Source: Nocardioides alpinus (GTDB taxonomy: Bacteria > Actinomycetota > Actinomycetes > Propionibacteriales > Nocardioidaceae). From it: 64,000 nucleotides of DNA. Below are positions 8,388-15,544 of the stretch, piece after piece (the stretch's first letter is position 1; every line of letters begins with the position of its first letter). The stretch spans positions 62,001 to 126,000 of the forward strand of contig NZ_FOKC01000004.1 of NCBI RefSeq assembly GCF_900112035.1, given 5' to 3'. Below the pieces are notes generated by a model. It was not told the DNA's origin, ran no database searches, and saw only the letters and a program-made list of their open reading frames with translations. A program made the position numbers and the translations under genes.

Positions 8388-9079
8388 TCGCCGTCGTCGC
8401 GGTCGCGGTGACGTCCGCCTGCTCGGACCCGATGACCGGGTCGTCGCCGCAGCCGCCCGCCGAGCGCCCCACGACCTCCGCAGCGACGCCGAGTCCCACC
8501 CCGACCGTCGAGCCCACCACCCCCGCCACTCCCGAGGCCACCCCGGAGCCGGAGCCGACGGGCCCCGAGCCGCGCCGCTCCCGGATGAGCATCCCCGAGC
8601 TGGGCATGCGCGACTTCCCCGTCGTGCGCTACCGCGGGTCCCCCGACGACGCACCCGGCACCGCTCTGCAGAACGCCGGCGAGATGGCCTCACCACGCGG
8701 TCCGCGGGGCGGCGTCGGGCCGGGCGAGATCGGCAACTTCATCGTCACCGGCCACCGGCGCACCGGCACCGCTCCCCTGCGCGACTCGCCCTCGCTGCGC
8801 CGCGGTGACCGGATCCGGGTCCGCAGCGGGGACACGGTGTTCGTCTACGAGGTACGCCGCACCCGCTGGACCTCGTTCCGCGAACCGGCCTCCCTGCGCG
8901 CACAGCGGGCGCCCGTGCCAGGTCGTCCCGGCGAGAGCGCCACCCGCGCGATGATCACGCTCTCCACCTGCGCGACCCTCGAGGACCACGCGGTCGGCAA
9001 CTACTGGTCCGACGAGTTCGACAACCCCGAGCACCGCATCGACAAGATCGGCGTGCTCGTGGCGACGCGACCGGCCTGA
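8363..9079 (+). CDS. Class E/F-type sortase with a lipoprotein-like N-terminus
   Basis: 238 residues. Residues 1-20 form a signal peptide ending VAVTSACS, which resembles a lipobox with Cys20. A Pro/Thr/Glu-rich linker follows (about 25-70). The sortase domain (about 75-238) has the catalytic His in VTGHRRTG, the catalytic Cys in TLSTCATLEDH and the Arg in HRIDKIGVLVA, the order expected for class E/F enzymes. Sortases cleave and anchor surface proteins or pilins at the outer membrane face. Most are anchored by an N-terminal helix, so a lipid anchor would be unusual. No LPxTG-like substrate is evident in the immediate neighbours. It overlaps the P450 gene by 25 nt. Confidence 0.88.
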   Translation: MPGRSRLLIAVVAVAVTSACSDPMTGSSPQPPAERPTTSAATPSPTPTVEPTTPATPEATPEPEPTGPEPRRSRMSIPELGMRDFPVVRYRGSPDDAPGTALQNAGEMASPRGPRGGVGPGEIGNFIVTGHRRTGTAPLRDSPSLRRGDRIRVRSGDTVFVYEVRRTRWTSFREPASLRAQRAPVPGRPGESATRAMITLSTCATLEDHAVGNYWSDEFDNPEHRIDKIGVLVATRPA

Positions 9080-9100
9080 GCAGCCGGCTCGTCCGGCCGA

Positions 9101-9706
9101 CTATCCCTGCTGGCCGCGACGGGTCTCCAGCACCCGGAAGCCCTTGCTGCTGGCGAGCCGCTGGGTCGGCCAGCCCTGATCGGTCAACCAGCGCTGCATC
9201 GAGTCGCCGCCCAGGTTCTTGCCCATCACCATGACCATCCGGCCGGCAGGTGAGAGCCGGGGCAGCCAGGTGAGCAACAGCTCGCGCAGCGCCTCCTTGC
9301 CGATGCGGATCGGCGGGTTGGACCAGATCTCGTCGAAGACCTGGTCGCCCGGCACCTGCTCGGGCGTGCAGGCCACGAAGCGGGAGTCCAGCCCGGCGGC
9401 GCGGGCGTTGTCGTTGGCCAGCAGCAGCGCCCGCTCGTTGACGTCGACCCCGATCACCGACGCCAGCGGGACGGCGCGCGCGATCGCCAGGCCGATCACC
9501 CCGTAGCCGCACCCGAGGTCGAGGAACTGCCCCTGCACCGGCGGCTCGAGCTCACGGAAGAGGACCGCCGTCGCGTGGTCGAGGTGGCCGCGGCTGAAGA
9601 CGCCGGACCCGGAGTCGAGGACCAGGTCGTGCCCCCACAGCTCGGCGGTGAAGCGCTCCCGCTCGAACGGGACGCTCGGGTCGGCGGAGAAGTAGTGCTC
9701 AGGCAT
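9101..9706 (-). CDS. RsmC-like class I SAM-dependent methyltransferase
   Basis: 201 residues. Motif I LDLGCGYGVIGLAIA (about 61-75) binds SAM, VIGVDVNERAL is the acidic loop and SNPPIRIGKEAL (about 128) is the NPP(I/F/Y) motif of base-N methyltransferases. The N-terminal HYFSADPS and SGVFSRGHLD elements are typical of the C-terminal catalytic domain of RsmC/RlmG rRNA guanine-N2 methyltransferases; the duplicated N-terminal domain of E. coli RsmC is absent. A tRNA or rRNA target is likely, especially because the gene overlaps the end of truA by 8 nt and is probably co-translated with it. The target nucleotide cannot be inferred. Confidence 0.85.
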   Translation of the reverse strand: MPEHYFSADPSVPFERERFTAELWGHDLVLDSGSGVFSRGHLDHATAVLFRELEPPVQGQFLDLGCGYGVIGLAIARAVPLASVIGVDVNERALLLANDNARAAGLDSRFVACTPEQVPGDQVFDEIWSNPPIRIGKEALRELLLTWLPRLSPAGRMVMVMGKNLGGDSMQRWLTDQGWPTQRLASSKGFRVLETRRGQQG

Positions 9707-10535
9707 CGATCGCCTCTCGTCGGGCGCGGGTGCGTGCGGACTGGGCGGCCATCTCGGCCTCGTCGGGGTAGCCGACCTCCTCGAGCGTGAGTCCGTGCGG
9801 ACGTACGACGTGCACGCCGCCGTCGCGCCGTCGACCGGCCATCACCTCGGCCGGCCACCCGACCTGCTGACGTCCCTCGCCGACCGCGATCAGGCTGCCG
9901 ACGAGGGCGCGCACCATGTTGTGGCAGAAGGCGTCGGCCCGGACCGTGCCGACGACGACACCCCGCTCGTCGCGGGTCCAGGCCAGGTCGAGCAGCGTCC
10001 GCACGGTCGTCGCCCCCTCGCGCTGCTTGCAGAAGGCGGCGAAATCCTGGAGCCCGACCAGCGGCACCGAGGCGGCGTTCATGGCGTCGAGGTCCAGCGT
10101 GCGCCCCCAGGTGAGCACGTGCCCGCGCAGCAGCGGGTCGGCCAGCTCCTGCGCGTCGACGATCCGGTAGGCGTAGCGGCGCCAGGTCGCGGAGAAACGC
10201 GCGTCGAACCCGGGCGGCGCCTCCGTCACCCGGCGTACGCGCAGGTCGCTCGGCAGGATCCCGTCGACGCGTCGCGCGAGGGTCTCGAGCACCGGCTCGG
10301 ACCGTCGTCCGCCCGATGCGGCGACGATCTCGCGATCGACGTCGAGGTGGGCGACCTGGCCGCGGGCGTGCACGCCGGAGTCGGTCCGGCCGGCCACCGT
10401 GACGCGCGGCCGGGGCAGGCGCAGGGCCGTGGACAGCGCAGCCTCGAGCGTGGCCTGGACGGTCCGCAGGCCGGGCTGGGTGGCCCACCCGGAGAAGTCG
10501 GTGCCGTCATAGGCACAGTCGATCCGCAGGCGCAC
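9699..10535 (-). CDS. truA: tRNA pseudouridine(38-40) synthase TruA
   Basis: 278 residues. The catalytic Asp lies in VAGRTDSGVHARGQVAHLD (about residues 47-65), the defining TruA motif, and the N-terminal DCAYDGTDFSGWATQPG region is also conserved. TruA isomerises U38-40 in the anticodon arm of many tRNAs. In many actinobacteria truA follows rplQ directly; here about 3 kb of unrelated genes separates them. The start is GTG at 10535, 6 nt after a TAGGAT hexamer, so the mRNA is probably leaderless. The downstream methyltransferase overlaps by 8 nt. Confidence 0.95.
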   Translation of the reverse strand: MRLRIDCAYDGTDFSGWATQPGLRTVQATLEAALSTALRLPRPRVTVAGRTDSGVHARGQVAHLDVDREIVAASGGRRSEPVLETLARRVDGILPSDLRVRRVTEAPPGFDARFSATWRRYAYRIVDAQELADPLLRGHVLTWGRTLDLDAMNAASVPLVGLQDFAAFCKQREGATTVRTLLDLAWTRDERGVVVGTVRADAFCHNMVRALVGSLIAVGEGRQQVGWPAEVMAGRRRDGGVHVVRPHGLTLEEVGYPDEAEMAAQSARTRARREAIDA

Positions 10536-10541
10536 GGGGCG

Positions 10542-10547
10542 ATCCTA
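10542..10547 (-). promoter_or_regulatory. -10 element TAGGAT of the truA leaderless promoter
   Basis: Reading leftward, TAGGAT is followed by 6 nt and then the GTG start of truA. There is no purine-rich ribosome binding site in between, which fits leaderless initiation. Confidence 0.6.
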
Positions 10548-10586
10548 GTTCTCGGCGAAGTGATGCACCCGGACGGGTTCAGTGCC

Positions 10587-10592
10587 TACGCT
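10587..10592 (+). promoter_or_regulatory. -10 element TACGCT upstream of the small secreted protein gene
   Basis: TACGCT lies 9 nt before the ATG at 10602. No ribosome binding site is apparent, so initiation may be leaderless. The element is back-to-back with the truA promoter. Confidence 0.4.
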
Positions 10593-10601
10593 GGTCACGT
10601 C

Positions 10602-11099
10602 ATGACACCTGCCCGTCACCTCCCCCGCCCACTGGCCCTGCTCCTGGTCGCACCGCTGCTGTCGGCGACCCTGACCGCGCTGCCGGCCCCGCACGCCACG
10701 GCAGCGCTCGCAGCAGCCACCGCCGACGTGGACACGGACGGAGACGGACTGCCGGACACCGGAGACGGCTGTCCCACCGTGTCCTCGCCGAACCCGACCG
10801 GGTGCCCGACCGTCACGCGCAGGGCGCGACTGACGTGGGTGAAGGCCGACCAGCGCCTCGAGGCACGGGTCACGTCGCCGGTCACCGCCTGCTCGGCCCG
10901 CGCCCGGATCGTCCTGTGGCGGGTCCGCCCCCACCGCGACTTCAAGATCTCTGCCGTGACGGCGACCTACAGCGGGAAGCGGCGCTTCACGGTCCACCGT
11001 GGCGCGAGCTACTACGTGACGGTGTCCCCGTCCTACAGCGCCGGTGTGGCCGAGTGCACCAAGGCCACCTCGCGGACGGTGCTCGCGCCGCGCGGCTGA
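10602..11099 (+). CDS. Small secreted protein with a thrombospondin type 3-like calcium loop
   Basis: 165 residues. The signal peptide is clear: basic start MTPARHLPRP, a hydrophobic core of about residues 10-27 and a likely signal peptidase I site after PHATAALA. The mature protein opens with DVDTDGDGLPDTGDGCPTV (about 41-59), an Asp-rich Ca2+-binding repeat of the thrombospondin type 3 / OmpA-linker kind. The remainder is a beta-rich domain with two cysteines (TACSARARIVLWRV and AECTKATS) that could form a disulfide. I do not recognise the C-terminal domain. A surface or extracellular structural role is inferred from export and Ca2+ binding only. Confidence 0.7.
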   Translation: MTPARHLPRPLALLLVAPLLSATLTALPAPHATAALAAATADVDTDGDGLPDTGDGCPTVSSPNPTGCPTVTRRARLTWVKADQRLEARVTSPVTACSARARIVLWRVRPHRDFKISAVTATYSGKRRFTVHRGASYYVTVSPSYSAGVAECTKATSRTVLAPRG

Positions 11100-11119
11100 C
11101 CACTCCGGGTGGCCATTGT

Positions 11120-11135
11120 TCAACCAAATGGTTGA
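11120..11135. promoter_or_regulatory. Operator 1 of the ArsR-type regulator
   Basis: A perfect 7-2-7 inverted repeat, TCAACCA-AA-TGGTTGA, overlaps the -35 element (TTGACA, 11132-11137). It is closely related to the second repeat at 11164-11179, 44 bp downstream (about four helical turns). Confidence 0.75.
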
Positions 11136-11160
11136 CAACCGCGCCCACCCGTCCTACCTT
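11132..11160 (+). promoter_or_regulatory. Sigma-70-type promoter of the ArsR operon
   Basis: A consensus -35 TTGACA (11132-11137) and -10 TACCTT (11155-11160) are separated by exactly 17 bp. The promoter is bracketed by two near-identical operators, one on the -35 and one over the transcription start, a layout made for autorepression. Confidence 0.75.
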
Positions 11161-11163
11161 TAT

Positions 11164-11179
11164 TCAACCGACCAGTTGA
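11164..11179. promoter_or_regulatory. Operator 2 of the ArsR-type regulator
   Basis: Inverted repeat TCAACC-N5-GTTGA just downstream of the -10 element, covering the expected transcription start. It shares both half-sites with operator 1. The AAGAAGG ribosome binding site for the regulator follows directly. Confidence 0.7.
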
Positions 11180-11191
11180 AGAAGGTGCTCC

Positions 11192-11569
11192 GTGACCGAC
11201 CAGCTCTCCCGCGTCTTCGCCGCGCTCGCCGACCCCACCCGACGCGACATGGTGGCCCGCCTGACCGAGGCCGACCACACGGTGAACGACCTGGCGGCGC
11301 CTTACGACGTCAGCCTGCAGGCCGTCTCCAAGCACCTCAAGGTGCTCGAGGAGGCCGGCCTGGTCAGCCGTACCCGGGAGGCGCAGCGCCGTCCGGTGCA
11401 CCTGGAGGCCGAGGTGTTCGACCTGATGACGAAGTGGATCGAGCGCTACCGCCGTCGGGCAGAGGAGCGCTTCGCAGCGCTCGACGCCGTGCTCGCGCAG
11501 ATGCAGGACGACAGCCCCAACCGTGACCAGAGCTCCACACCCACCACGCAGGAAGGAACCGCATCATGA
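11192..11569 (+). CDS. ArsR-family winged-helix transcriptional repressor
   Basis: 125 residues. The winged-helix domain spans about residues 5-80: ALADPTRRDMVARLTE, then the recognition helix region VSLQAVSKHLKVLEEAGLV and the wing RTREAQRRPVHLE. No Cys pairs or His clusters of metal-sensing ArsR/SmtB proteins are present, so this is the small-ligand or constitutive type often paired with SRPBCC proteins. The start is GTG at 11192, 5 nt after AAGAAGG. Two operators flank the promoter, so it most likely represses its own operon. It overlaps the SRPBCC gene by 4 nt (ATGA). Confidence 0.9.
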   Translation: MTDQLSRVFAALADPTRRDMVARLTEADHTVNDLAAPYDVSLQAVSKHLKVLEEAGLVSRTREAQRRPVHLEAEVFDLMTKWIERYRRRAEERFAALDAVLAQMQDDSPNRDQSSTPTTQEGTAS

Positions 11570-12075
11570 CCACCACGCAGATCCCCGACGCCACGACCCG
11601 CTACCCCGAGGCCGCGATCCTGGCTGACGAGCACGTGCCGGCCGTCCACATCTGGCGCGACTTCGACGCGACCCCCGAGCAGATGATGCGCGCCCACACG
11701 GAGGCCGACCTGTTCGCGCAGTGGATCGGCCCCGACTCGCTCGCCACGCACATCGACGAGTGGACGTGCCGCACCAACGGCGCCTACCGCTACGTGGCGC
11801 GCCGTGGCGACGAGGAGTACGCCTTCCGCGGCACCTTCCCGTTCGTCGGCGACACCAAGATCATCCAGACGTTCACCTGGGAGGGCATGCCGGAGGCGAT
11901 CGCCCTCGAGACGGTGACGTTCGAGGACCTCGGCGACGGACGTACGCGGCTGCACGCCTTCTCCCTCTGCGACTCCTTCGAGGGACGCGACCAGATGCTC
12001 GCCAGCGGCATGGAGACCGGCATCCACGAGGGCTACGCCAAGCTCGACGCGCTGCTCGCGCAGGGCTCCGTGTGA
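11566..12075 (+). CDS. SRPBCC / AHSA1-like domain protein
   Basis: 169 residues forming one START/Bet v1-like fold: VPAVHIWRDFDATPEQMMRA and HTEADLFAQWIGPDSL at the start, GAYRYVARRGDEEYAFRG in the middle and a C-terminal helix with GMETGIHEGYAKLDALL. This is the Aha1-like group commonly encoded next to ArsR regulators. Such proteins bind hydrophobic ligands in a deep cavity, but no activity can be assigned. It is the second gene of the operon; its ATG overlaps the regulator's TGA and its own TGA overlaps the next ATG (TGATG), so all three genes are coupled. Confidence 0.88.
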   Translation: MTTTQIPDATTRYPEAAILADEHVPAVHIWRDFDATPEQMMRAHTEADLFAQWIGPDSLATHIDEWTCRTNGAYRYVARRGDEEYAFRGTFPFVGDTKIIQTFTWEGMPEAIALETVTFEDLGDGRTRLHAFSLCDSFEGRDQMLASGMETGIHEGYAKLDALLAQGSV

Positions 12076-12641
12076 TGGCACTCCCCGACGCCCCGGCCGC
12101 CCGCCACGCGGTGGTGACCGGGGAGTTCTCCCGGGTCGTGGCGGGCACGACCGACTGGTCCGCGCCCGCCCCCGTCGACGGGTGGACCGCCCGCGACGTC
12201 GTGGACCACCTCGTCGGCTGGTTCCCGGGATTCCTGGCCGCCGGTGGTGTCGAGCTGCCGTCCGGACCCTCGGTCGGTGACGACCCGGGCGCCGCCTGGC
12301 AGCACCAGGCCCGGGCCGTGCAGGACCTGGTCGACACCCGGGGCGACGAGTCGTTCACGCACCCCTACGCCGGCACCCACCGGCTGGCCGACGCCGTGGA
12401 CCGGTTCTACACCGCCGACGTCTTCATGCACTCCTGGGACCTGGCCCGTGCCAGCGGCCAGGACGCCCGTCTCGACGAGGACTTCGCCGGCGACCTGCTC
12501 GGCGGGATGGCGCAGATGGAGGGCGTGCTGCGCAGCTCGGGACAGTACGGCGCCCCGGTGGCCGTGGCCGCCGACGCCCCGGTGGTGGACCGGCTGATGG
12601 GCTTCATCGGCCGCGACCCCGCGTGGACTCCCCCAGCCTGA
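12075..12641 (+). CDS. TIGR03086-family DinB-like metal-binding protein
   Basis: 188 residues, a four-helix DinB/maleylpyruvate-isomerase-like protein. The metal-ligand histidines are probably in RDVVDHLVGWFPGFL (near residue 38) and DVFMHSWDLARASG (near 118), the pattern of the TIGR03086 family. Some relatives act in thiol-dependent (mycothiol) reactions in actinobacteria, but the role here is unknown. It ends the ArsR-SRPBCC operon with a 1-nt overlap, so it is likely derepressed with the SRPBCC protein by the same ligand. Confidence 0.82.
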   Translation: MALPDAPAARHAVVTGEFSRVVAGTTDWSAPAPVDGWTARDVVDHLVGWFPGFLAAGGVELPSGPSVGDDPGAAWQHQARAVQDLVDTRGDESFTHPYAGTHRLADAVDRFYTADVFMHSWDLARASGQDARLDEDFAGDLLGGMAQMEGVLRSSGQYGAPVAVAADAPVVDRLMGFIGRDPAWTPPA

Positions 12642-12657
12642 GGCTCGGCCCGCCTCG

Positions 12658-12663
12658 TAGGGT
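12658..12663 (+). promoter_or_regulatory. -10 element TAGGGT preceding a five-codon leader ORF
   Basis: TAGGGT lies 6 nt before the ATG at 12670. Transcription starting there would make that ATG the 5' end of the mRNA and the real reductase ATG (12684) a second, coupled start. Confidence 0.55.
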
Positions 12664-12669
12664 CGGGGC

Positions 12670-12687
12670 ATGAGGCTCGGATCATGA
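12670..12687 (+). CDS. Five-codon leader ORF (MRLGS)
   Basis: ATG AGG CTC GGA TCA TGA: a minimal frame directly after a TAGGGT -10 element. Its TGA overlaps the reductase ATG at 12684 (ATGA). The reductase has no strong ribosome binding site, so a leaderless ribosome that terminates here could reinitiate on it. The role is inferred from geometry only. Confidence 0.45.
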   Translation: MRLGS

Positions 12688-13643
12688 GGTACGTCGTCCA
12701 CGGCGCCGGCGCGGTCGGCGGCACCATCGGCGGTCGCCTGCACCTCGCGGGCCTCCCCGTCACACTGGTGGCCCGCCGGGCGCACCTCGAGGCGATCCGC
12801 TCGGCGGGCGGGTTGGTGCTCGACGCCGGCGACGGCCGGCACCTCATCGACGCGCCGGTCGCGGGCACCGCCGCGGAGGTCGACTGGACCGACGACACCG
12901 TCGTGGTGCTCGCGGTGAAGTCGCACCAGGCCCCTGCCGCGCTCGCCGACCTGCGCGAGCACGCTCCCCCCGGCGTGGCGGTGGTCTGTGCCACCAACGG
13001 GATCGCGACGGAGGTCGCCGCCCTGCGGTTCTTCGCGAGGACGTACGCCGTCTGCGTGATGCTGCCCGCCACCCACCTCGAGCCCGGCGTGGTCGTCGCG
13101 GCCTGCCACCCCACCCCGGCGATCCTCGACATCGGCCGCATCCCGGGCGGCACGGACGCGACCACCGCTGCCGTCGCCACCGACCTGCGCGCGGCCGGCA
13201 TCGCCTCGGAGGAACGCGGCGACATCCTCGCGTGGAAGCGGCGCAAGCTCCTGATGAACCTCGGCAACGGCGTCGACGCGTCCTTCGCCCAGGGCGAGGC
13301 CGCCGACCGGCTCGCCGAGCACGCCGTGGCTGAGGGCGAGCGCGTCCTCGCCGCTGCGGGGGTCTCCCTGGCCACCGCGGACGAGGACACCGCGCGGCGC
13401 GGTTCGATCCTCCAGCGCCGACCCGGCCTCGAGCGGCGCGGGGGCTCCACCTGGCAGAGCCTGAGCCGCGGCACCGGCGACTCGGAGATCGACTACCTCG
13501 CCGGTGAGATCGTCCTGCAGGGCCGGTTGCACGGCGTCCCCACCCCGGTCAACGAGGCCGTCGTCGCTGCGACCCGCCGCCTGGCGTACGCCGGCAGCGC
13601 GCCCCGCAGCCTCGACGCAGCGGACGTCCTCGCCTCCCTCTGA
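12684..13643 (+). CDS. Ketopantoate reductase (PanE/ApbA) family protein
   Basis: 319 residues. The N-terminal NADP fold has HGAGAVGGTIGGRL (about residues 6-19) followed by VARR, and the central VLAVKSHQAP is the PanE beta-strand with the conserved Lys. The C-terminal all-alpha domain carries KRRKLLMNLGNGVDA (Lys and Asn) and ends in NEAVVAATRRLA. These enzymes reduce 2-dehydropantoate to pantoate, but actinobacteria have several paralogs with other substrates, so a panE symbol is not given. It appears monocistronic, with a five-codon leader ORF overlapping its start and a bidirectional hairpin after it. Confidence 0.82.
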   Translation: MRYVVHGAGAVGGTIGGRLHLAGLPVTLVARRAHLEAIRSAGGLVLDAGDGRHLIDAPVAGTAAEVDWTDDTVVVLAVKSHQAPAALADLREHAPPGVAVVCATNGIATEVAALRFFARTYAVCVMLPATHLEPGVVVAACHPTPAILDIGRIPGGTDATTAAVATDLRAAGIASEERGDILAWKRRKLLMNLGNGVDASFAQGEAADRLAEHAVAEGERVLAAAGVSLATADEDTARRGSILQRRPGLERRGGSTWQSLSRGTGDSEIDYLAGEIVLQGRLHGVPTPVNEAVVAATRRLAYAGSAPRSLDAADVLASL

Positions 13644-13694
13644 CGCACGCGCGCCGGGCGGGCGTACGCCGCGTGGGAGGGCCCAGCAACGCAC

Positions 13695-13727
13695 GAGGCC
13701 CGCCACCCCAGCGGGGTGACGGGCCTC
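13695..13727. terminator. Bidirectional hairpin between the reductase gene and rplQ
   Basis: GAGGCCCG and CGGGCCTC arms with an inner ACCCC/GGGGT pairing form a long GC-rich stem. It sits between converging genes, so it can end both transcripts. No T-tract follows, as is common in actinobacteria. Confidence 0.75.
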
Positions 13728-13742
13728 GAGATGGTGCGTGGA

Positions 13743-14324
13743 TCAGGCCTTGGACTCGTCCTCGGCCGCCTCAGCAGCAGCCTCGTGCTCAGCGGCAGCG
13801 GCTTCGTGCTCCTCGGCGGCAGCCTCGTGCTCAGCAGCAGCGGCCTCGTGCTCAGCAGCGGCGGTGCCGTCCGTGGACTCCTCGGTCTCGACGACCTCGT
13901 CCTCGGCAGCCGGCGCAGGAGCGGCAGCAGCCTCGGTCTTCTTGGTCGAGGCAGCCTTGGGGCTGTAGGCCTCGGTCACCAGCTCGATGATCGCCATGGG
14001 GGCGTTGTCGCCCTTGCGGGGGCCGATCTTGGTGATGCGCGTGTAGCCACCGGGGCGCTCCGAGAAGGTCGGGGCGATCTCGGTGAACAGCGTGTGGACG
14101 ACCGACTTGTCGCGGACGGTCTTGAGGACCTCGCGACGGTTGTGCAGGTCGCCGCGCTTGGCCTTGGTGATCAGCTTCTCCGCGAGCGGGCGCAGCATGC
14201 GCGCACGGGTCTCGGTGGTGGTGATCCGGCCGTGCTCGAACAGGGCGGTCGCCAGGTTCGAGAGCATCAGCTTCTGGTGGGCAGCGCTTCCGCCGAGGCG
14301 CTTGCCCTTCATGGGCTTGGGCAT
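13743..14324 (-). CDS. rplQ: 50S ribosomal protein L17 with a repetitive Ala/Glu C-terminal tail
   Basis: 193 residues against about 120-130 for most L17 proteins. Residues 1-120 are canonical ([52 protein letters not shown]). From about residue 122 an extra 70-residue tail follows, rich in Ala and Glu, with four copies of an EHEAAA unit at about residues 156-187. L17 sits near the peptide exit tunnel and contacts several rRNA domains; the tail is probably a flexible or helical surface extension. It is the last gene of the alpha operon. A hairpin occupies the rpoA-rplQ gap. Confidence 0.96.
   Translation of the reverse strand: MPKPMKGKRLGGSAAHQKLMLSNLATALFEHGRITTTETRARMLRPLAEKLITKAKRGDLHNRREVLKTVRDKSVVHTLFTEIAPTFSERPGGYTRITKIGPRKGDNAPMAIIELVTEAYSPKAASTKKTEAAAAPAPAAEDEVVETEESTDGTAAAEHEAAAAEHEAAAEEHEAAAAEHEAAAEAAEDESKA
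13777..13857 (-). repeat. Tandem EHEAAA-coding repeat in the rplQ tail
   Basis: About four imperfect copies of a 21-24 bp unit (coding strand GAGCACGAGG plus GCn codons) encode EHEAAA(A/E)(A/E) modules. Copy number could vary between strains. Confidence 0.7.
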
Positions 14325-14368
14325 GTGGTGCCTTCCTTCTCTCGGGCCGTGTCAGGTACCCGGGTAGA

Positions 14369-14399
14369 CGACCGGCCTCGGATGGAGGGAGGCCGGTCG
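14369..14399. other. 11-bp hairpin in the rpoA-rplQ gap
   Basis: CGACCGGCCTC and GAGGCCGGTCG form a perfect 11-bp stem with a 9-nt loop in the rpoA-rplQ spacer. It may be an attenuator, an RNA processing site or an mRNA stabiliser. Confidence 0.65.
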
Positions 14400-14417
14400 A
14401 TTTGGGAGCAGTGCTGG

Positions 14418-15458
14418 TTAGAGCTGCTCGTCCTCGATGAACGCGTCGTCGTCGTCGTCGCCGTAGGCGGCGAGGGCGGCGTGCGGGTCGAAGCCGGGTG
14501 CGCTGTCCTTGAGCGAGAGACCCATCTCGACGAGCTTGGCCTTCACCTCGTCGATGGACTTGGCACCGAAGTTGCGGATGTCGAGCAGGTCCTGCTCCGA
14601 GCGCGAGATGAGCTCACCCACGGTGTGGATGCCCTCGCGCTTGAGGCAGTTGTAGCTGCGGACCGTGAGCTGCAGGTCCTCGACGGGGAGGGCCAGGTCG
14701 GCGGCCAGCTGCTCGTCGACGGGCGACGGGCCGATGTCGATGCCCTCGGCCTCGACGTTGAGCTCACGCGCCAGGCCGAAGAGCTCGACGAGCGTCTTGC
14801 CGGCCGAGGCGATCGCGTCGCGGGGACGGATCGACGGCTTGGTCTCGACGTCGATGACGAGCTTGTCGAAGTCGGTGCGCTGCTCGACACGGGTGGCCTC
14901 GACCTTGTAGGTCACCTTCAGCACGGGGCTGTAGATCGAGTCGACCGGCATCCGGCCGATCTCGTTGTCGGCGCCCTTGTTCTGCACTGCGGAGACGTAG
15001 CCACGGCCACGCTCGACGACGAGCTCCATCTCCAGCTTGCCCTTGTCGGACAGCGTGGCGAGCTTGAGCTCGGGGTTGTGGACCTCGACCCCGGCGGGCG
15101 GGGTGATGTCGGCAGCGGTGACGTCACCGGCACCGGACTTGCGCAGGTACATCACGACCGGCTCGTCGTGCTCCGAGGAGACGACGATGCCCTTGAGGTT
15201 GAGGATGATCTCGGTCATGTCCTCGGTGACGCCCTCGATGGTCGAGAACTCGTGGAGGACGGAGTCCACCTTGATGCTGGTGACCGAGGCACCCGGGATG
15301 GAGCTGAGGAGCGTACGACGCAGCGAGTTGCCGAGCGTGTAGCCGAAGCCGGGCTCGAGGGGCTCGATGACGAACCGCGAGCGGAACTCGTCGACGGTCT
15401 CTTCCGTGAGGGTCGGGCGCTGAGCAATGAGCACGGAGTTTTTCCTTTCCGGATCCAC
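14418..15458 (-). CDS. rpoA: DNA-directed RNA polymerase subunit alpha
   Basis: 346 residues. The N-terminal dimerisation/assembly domain (about 1-235) shows [28 protein letters not shown] in segments matching alpha-NTD. The C-terminal domain (about 255-320) has [20 protein letters not shown] and [13 protein letters not shown], which contact UP elements and activators. An acidic tail ([15 protein letters not shown]) ends the protein, as usual in actinobacteria. It lies between rpsD and rplQ in the alpha operon, and both flanking gaps carry strong hairpins. Confidence 0.98.
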   Translation of the reverse strand: MDPERKNSVLIAQRPTLTEETVDEFRSRFVIEPLEPGFGYTLGNSLRRTLLSSIPGASVTSIKVDSVLHEFSTIEGVTEDMTEIILNLKGIVVSSEHDEPVVMYLRKSGAGDVTAADITPPAGVEVHNPELKLATLSDKGKLEMELVVERGRGYVSAVQNKGADNEIGRMPVDSIYSPVLKVTYKVEATRVEQRTDFDKLVIDVETKPSIRPRDAIASAGKTLVELFGLARELNVEAEGIDIGPSPVDEQLAADLALPVEDLQLTVRSYNCLKREGIHTVGELISRSEQDLLDIRNFGAKSIDEVKAKLVEMGLSLKDSAPGFDPHAALAAYGDDDDDAFIEDEQL

Positions 15459-15505
15459 CCACTATTTGACGGATCCGAACATGAGGTTGTGGTGGAAGAG
15501 GGGGC

Positions 15506-15538
15506 GTCGGTGGCCGCCCGTGAGGGACGGCCACCGAC
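15506..15538. other. 11-bp hairpin in the rpsD-rpoA gap
   Basis: GTCGGTGGCCG pairs with CGGCCACCGAC across an 11-nt loop. It is similar in size and position to the rpoA-rplQ hairpin, so it may tune relative expression or processing within the operon. Confidence 0.65.
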
Positions 15539-15544
15539 AGGGAG

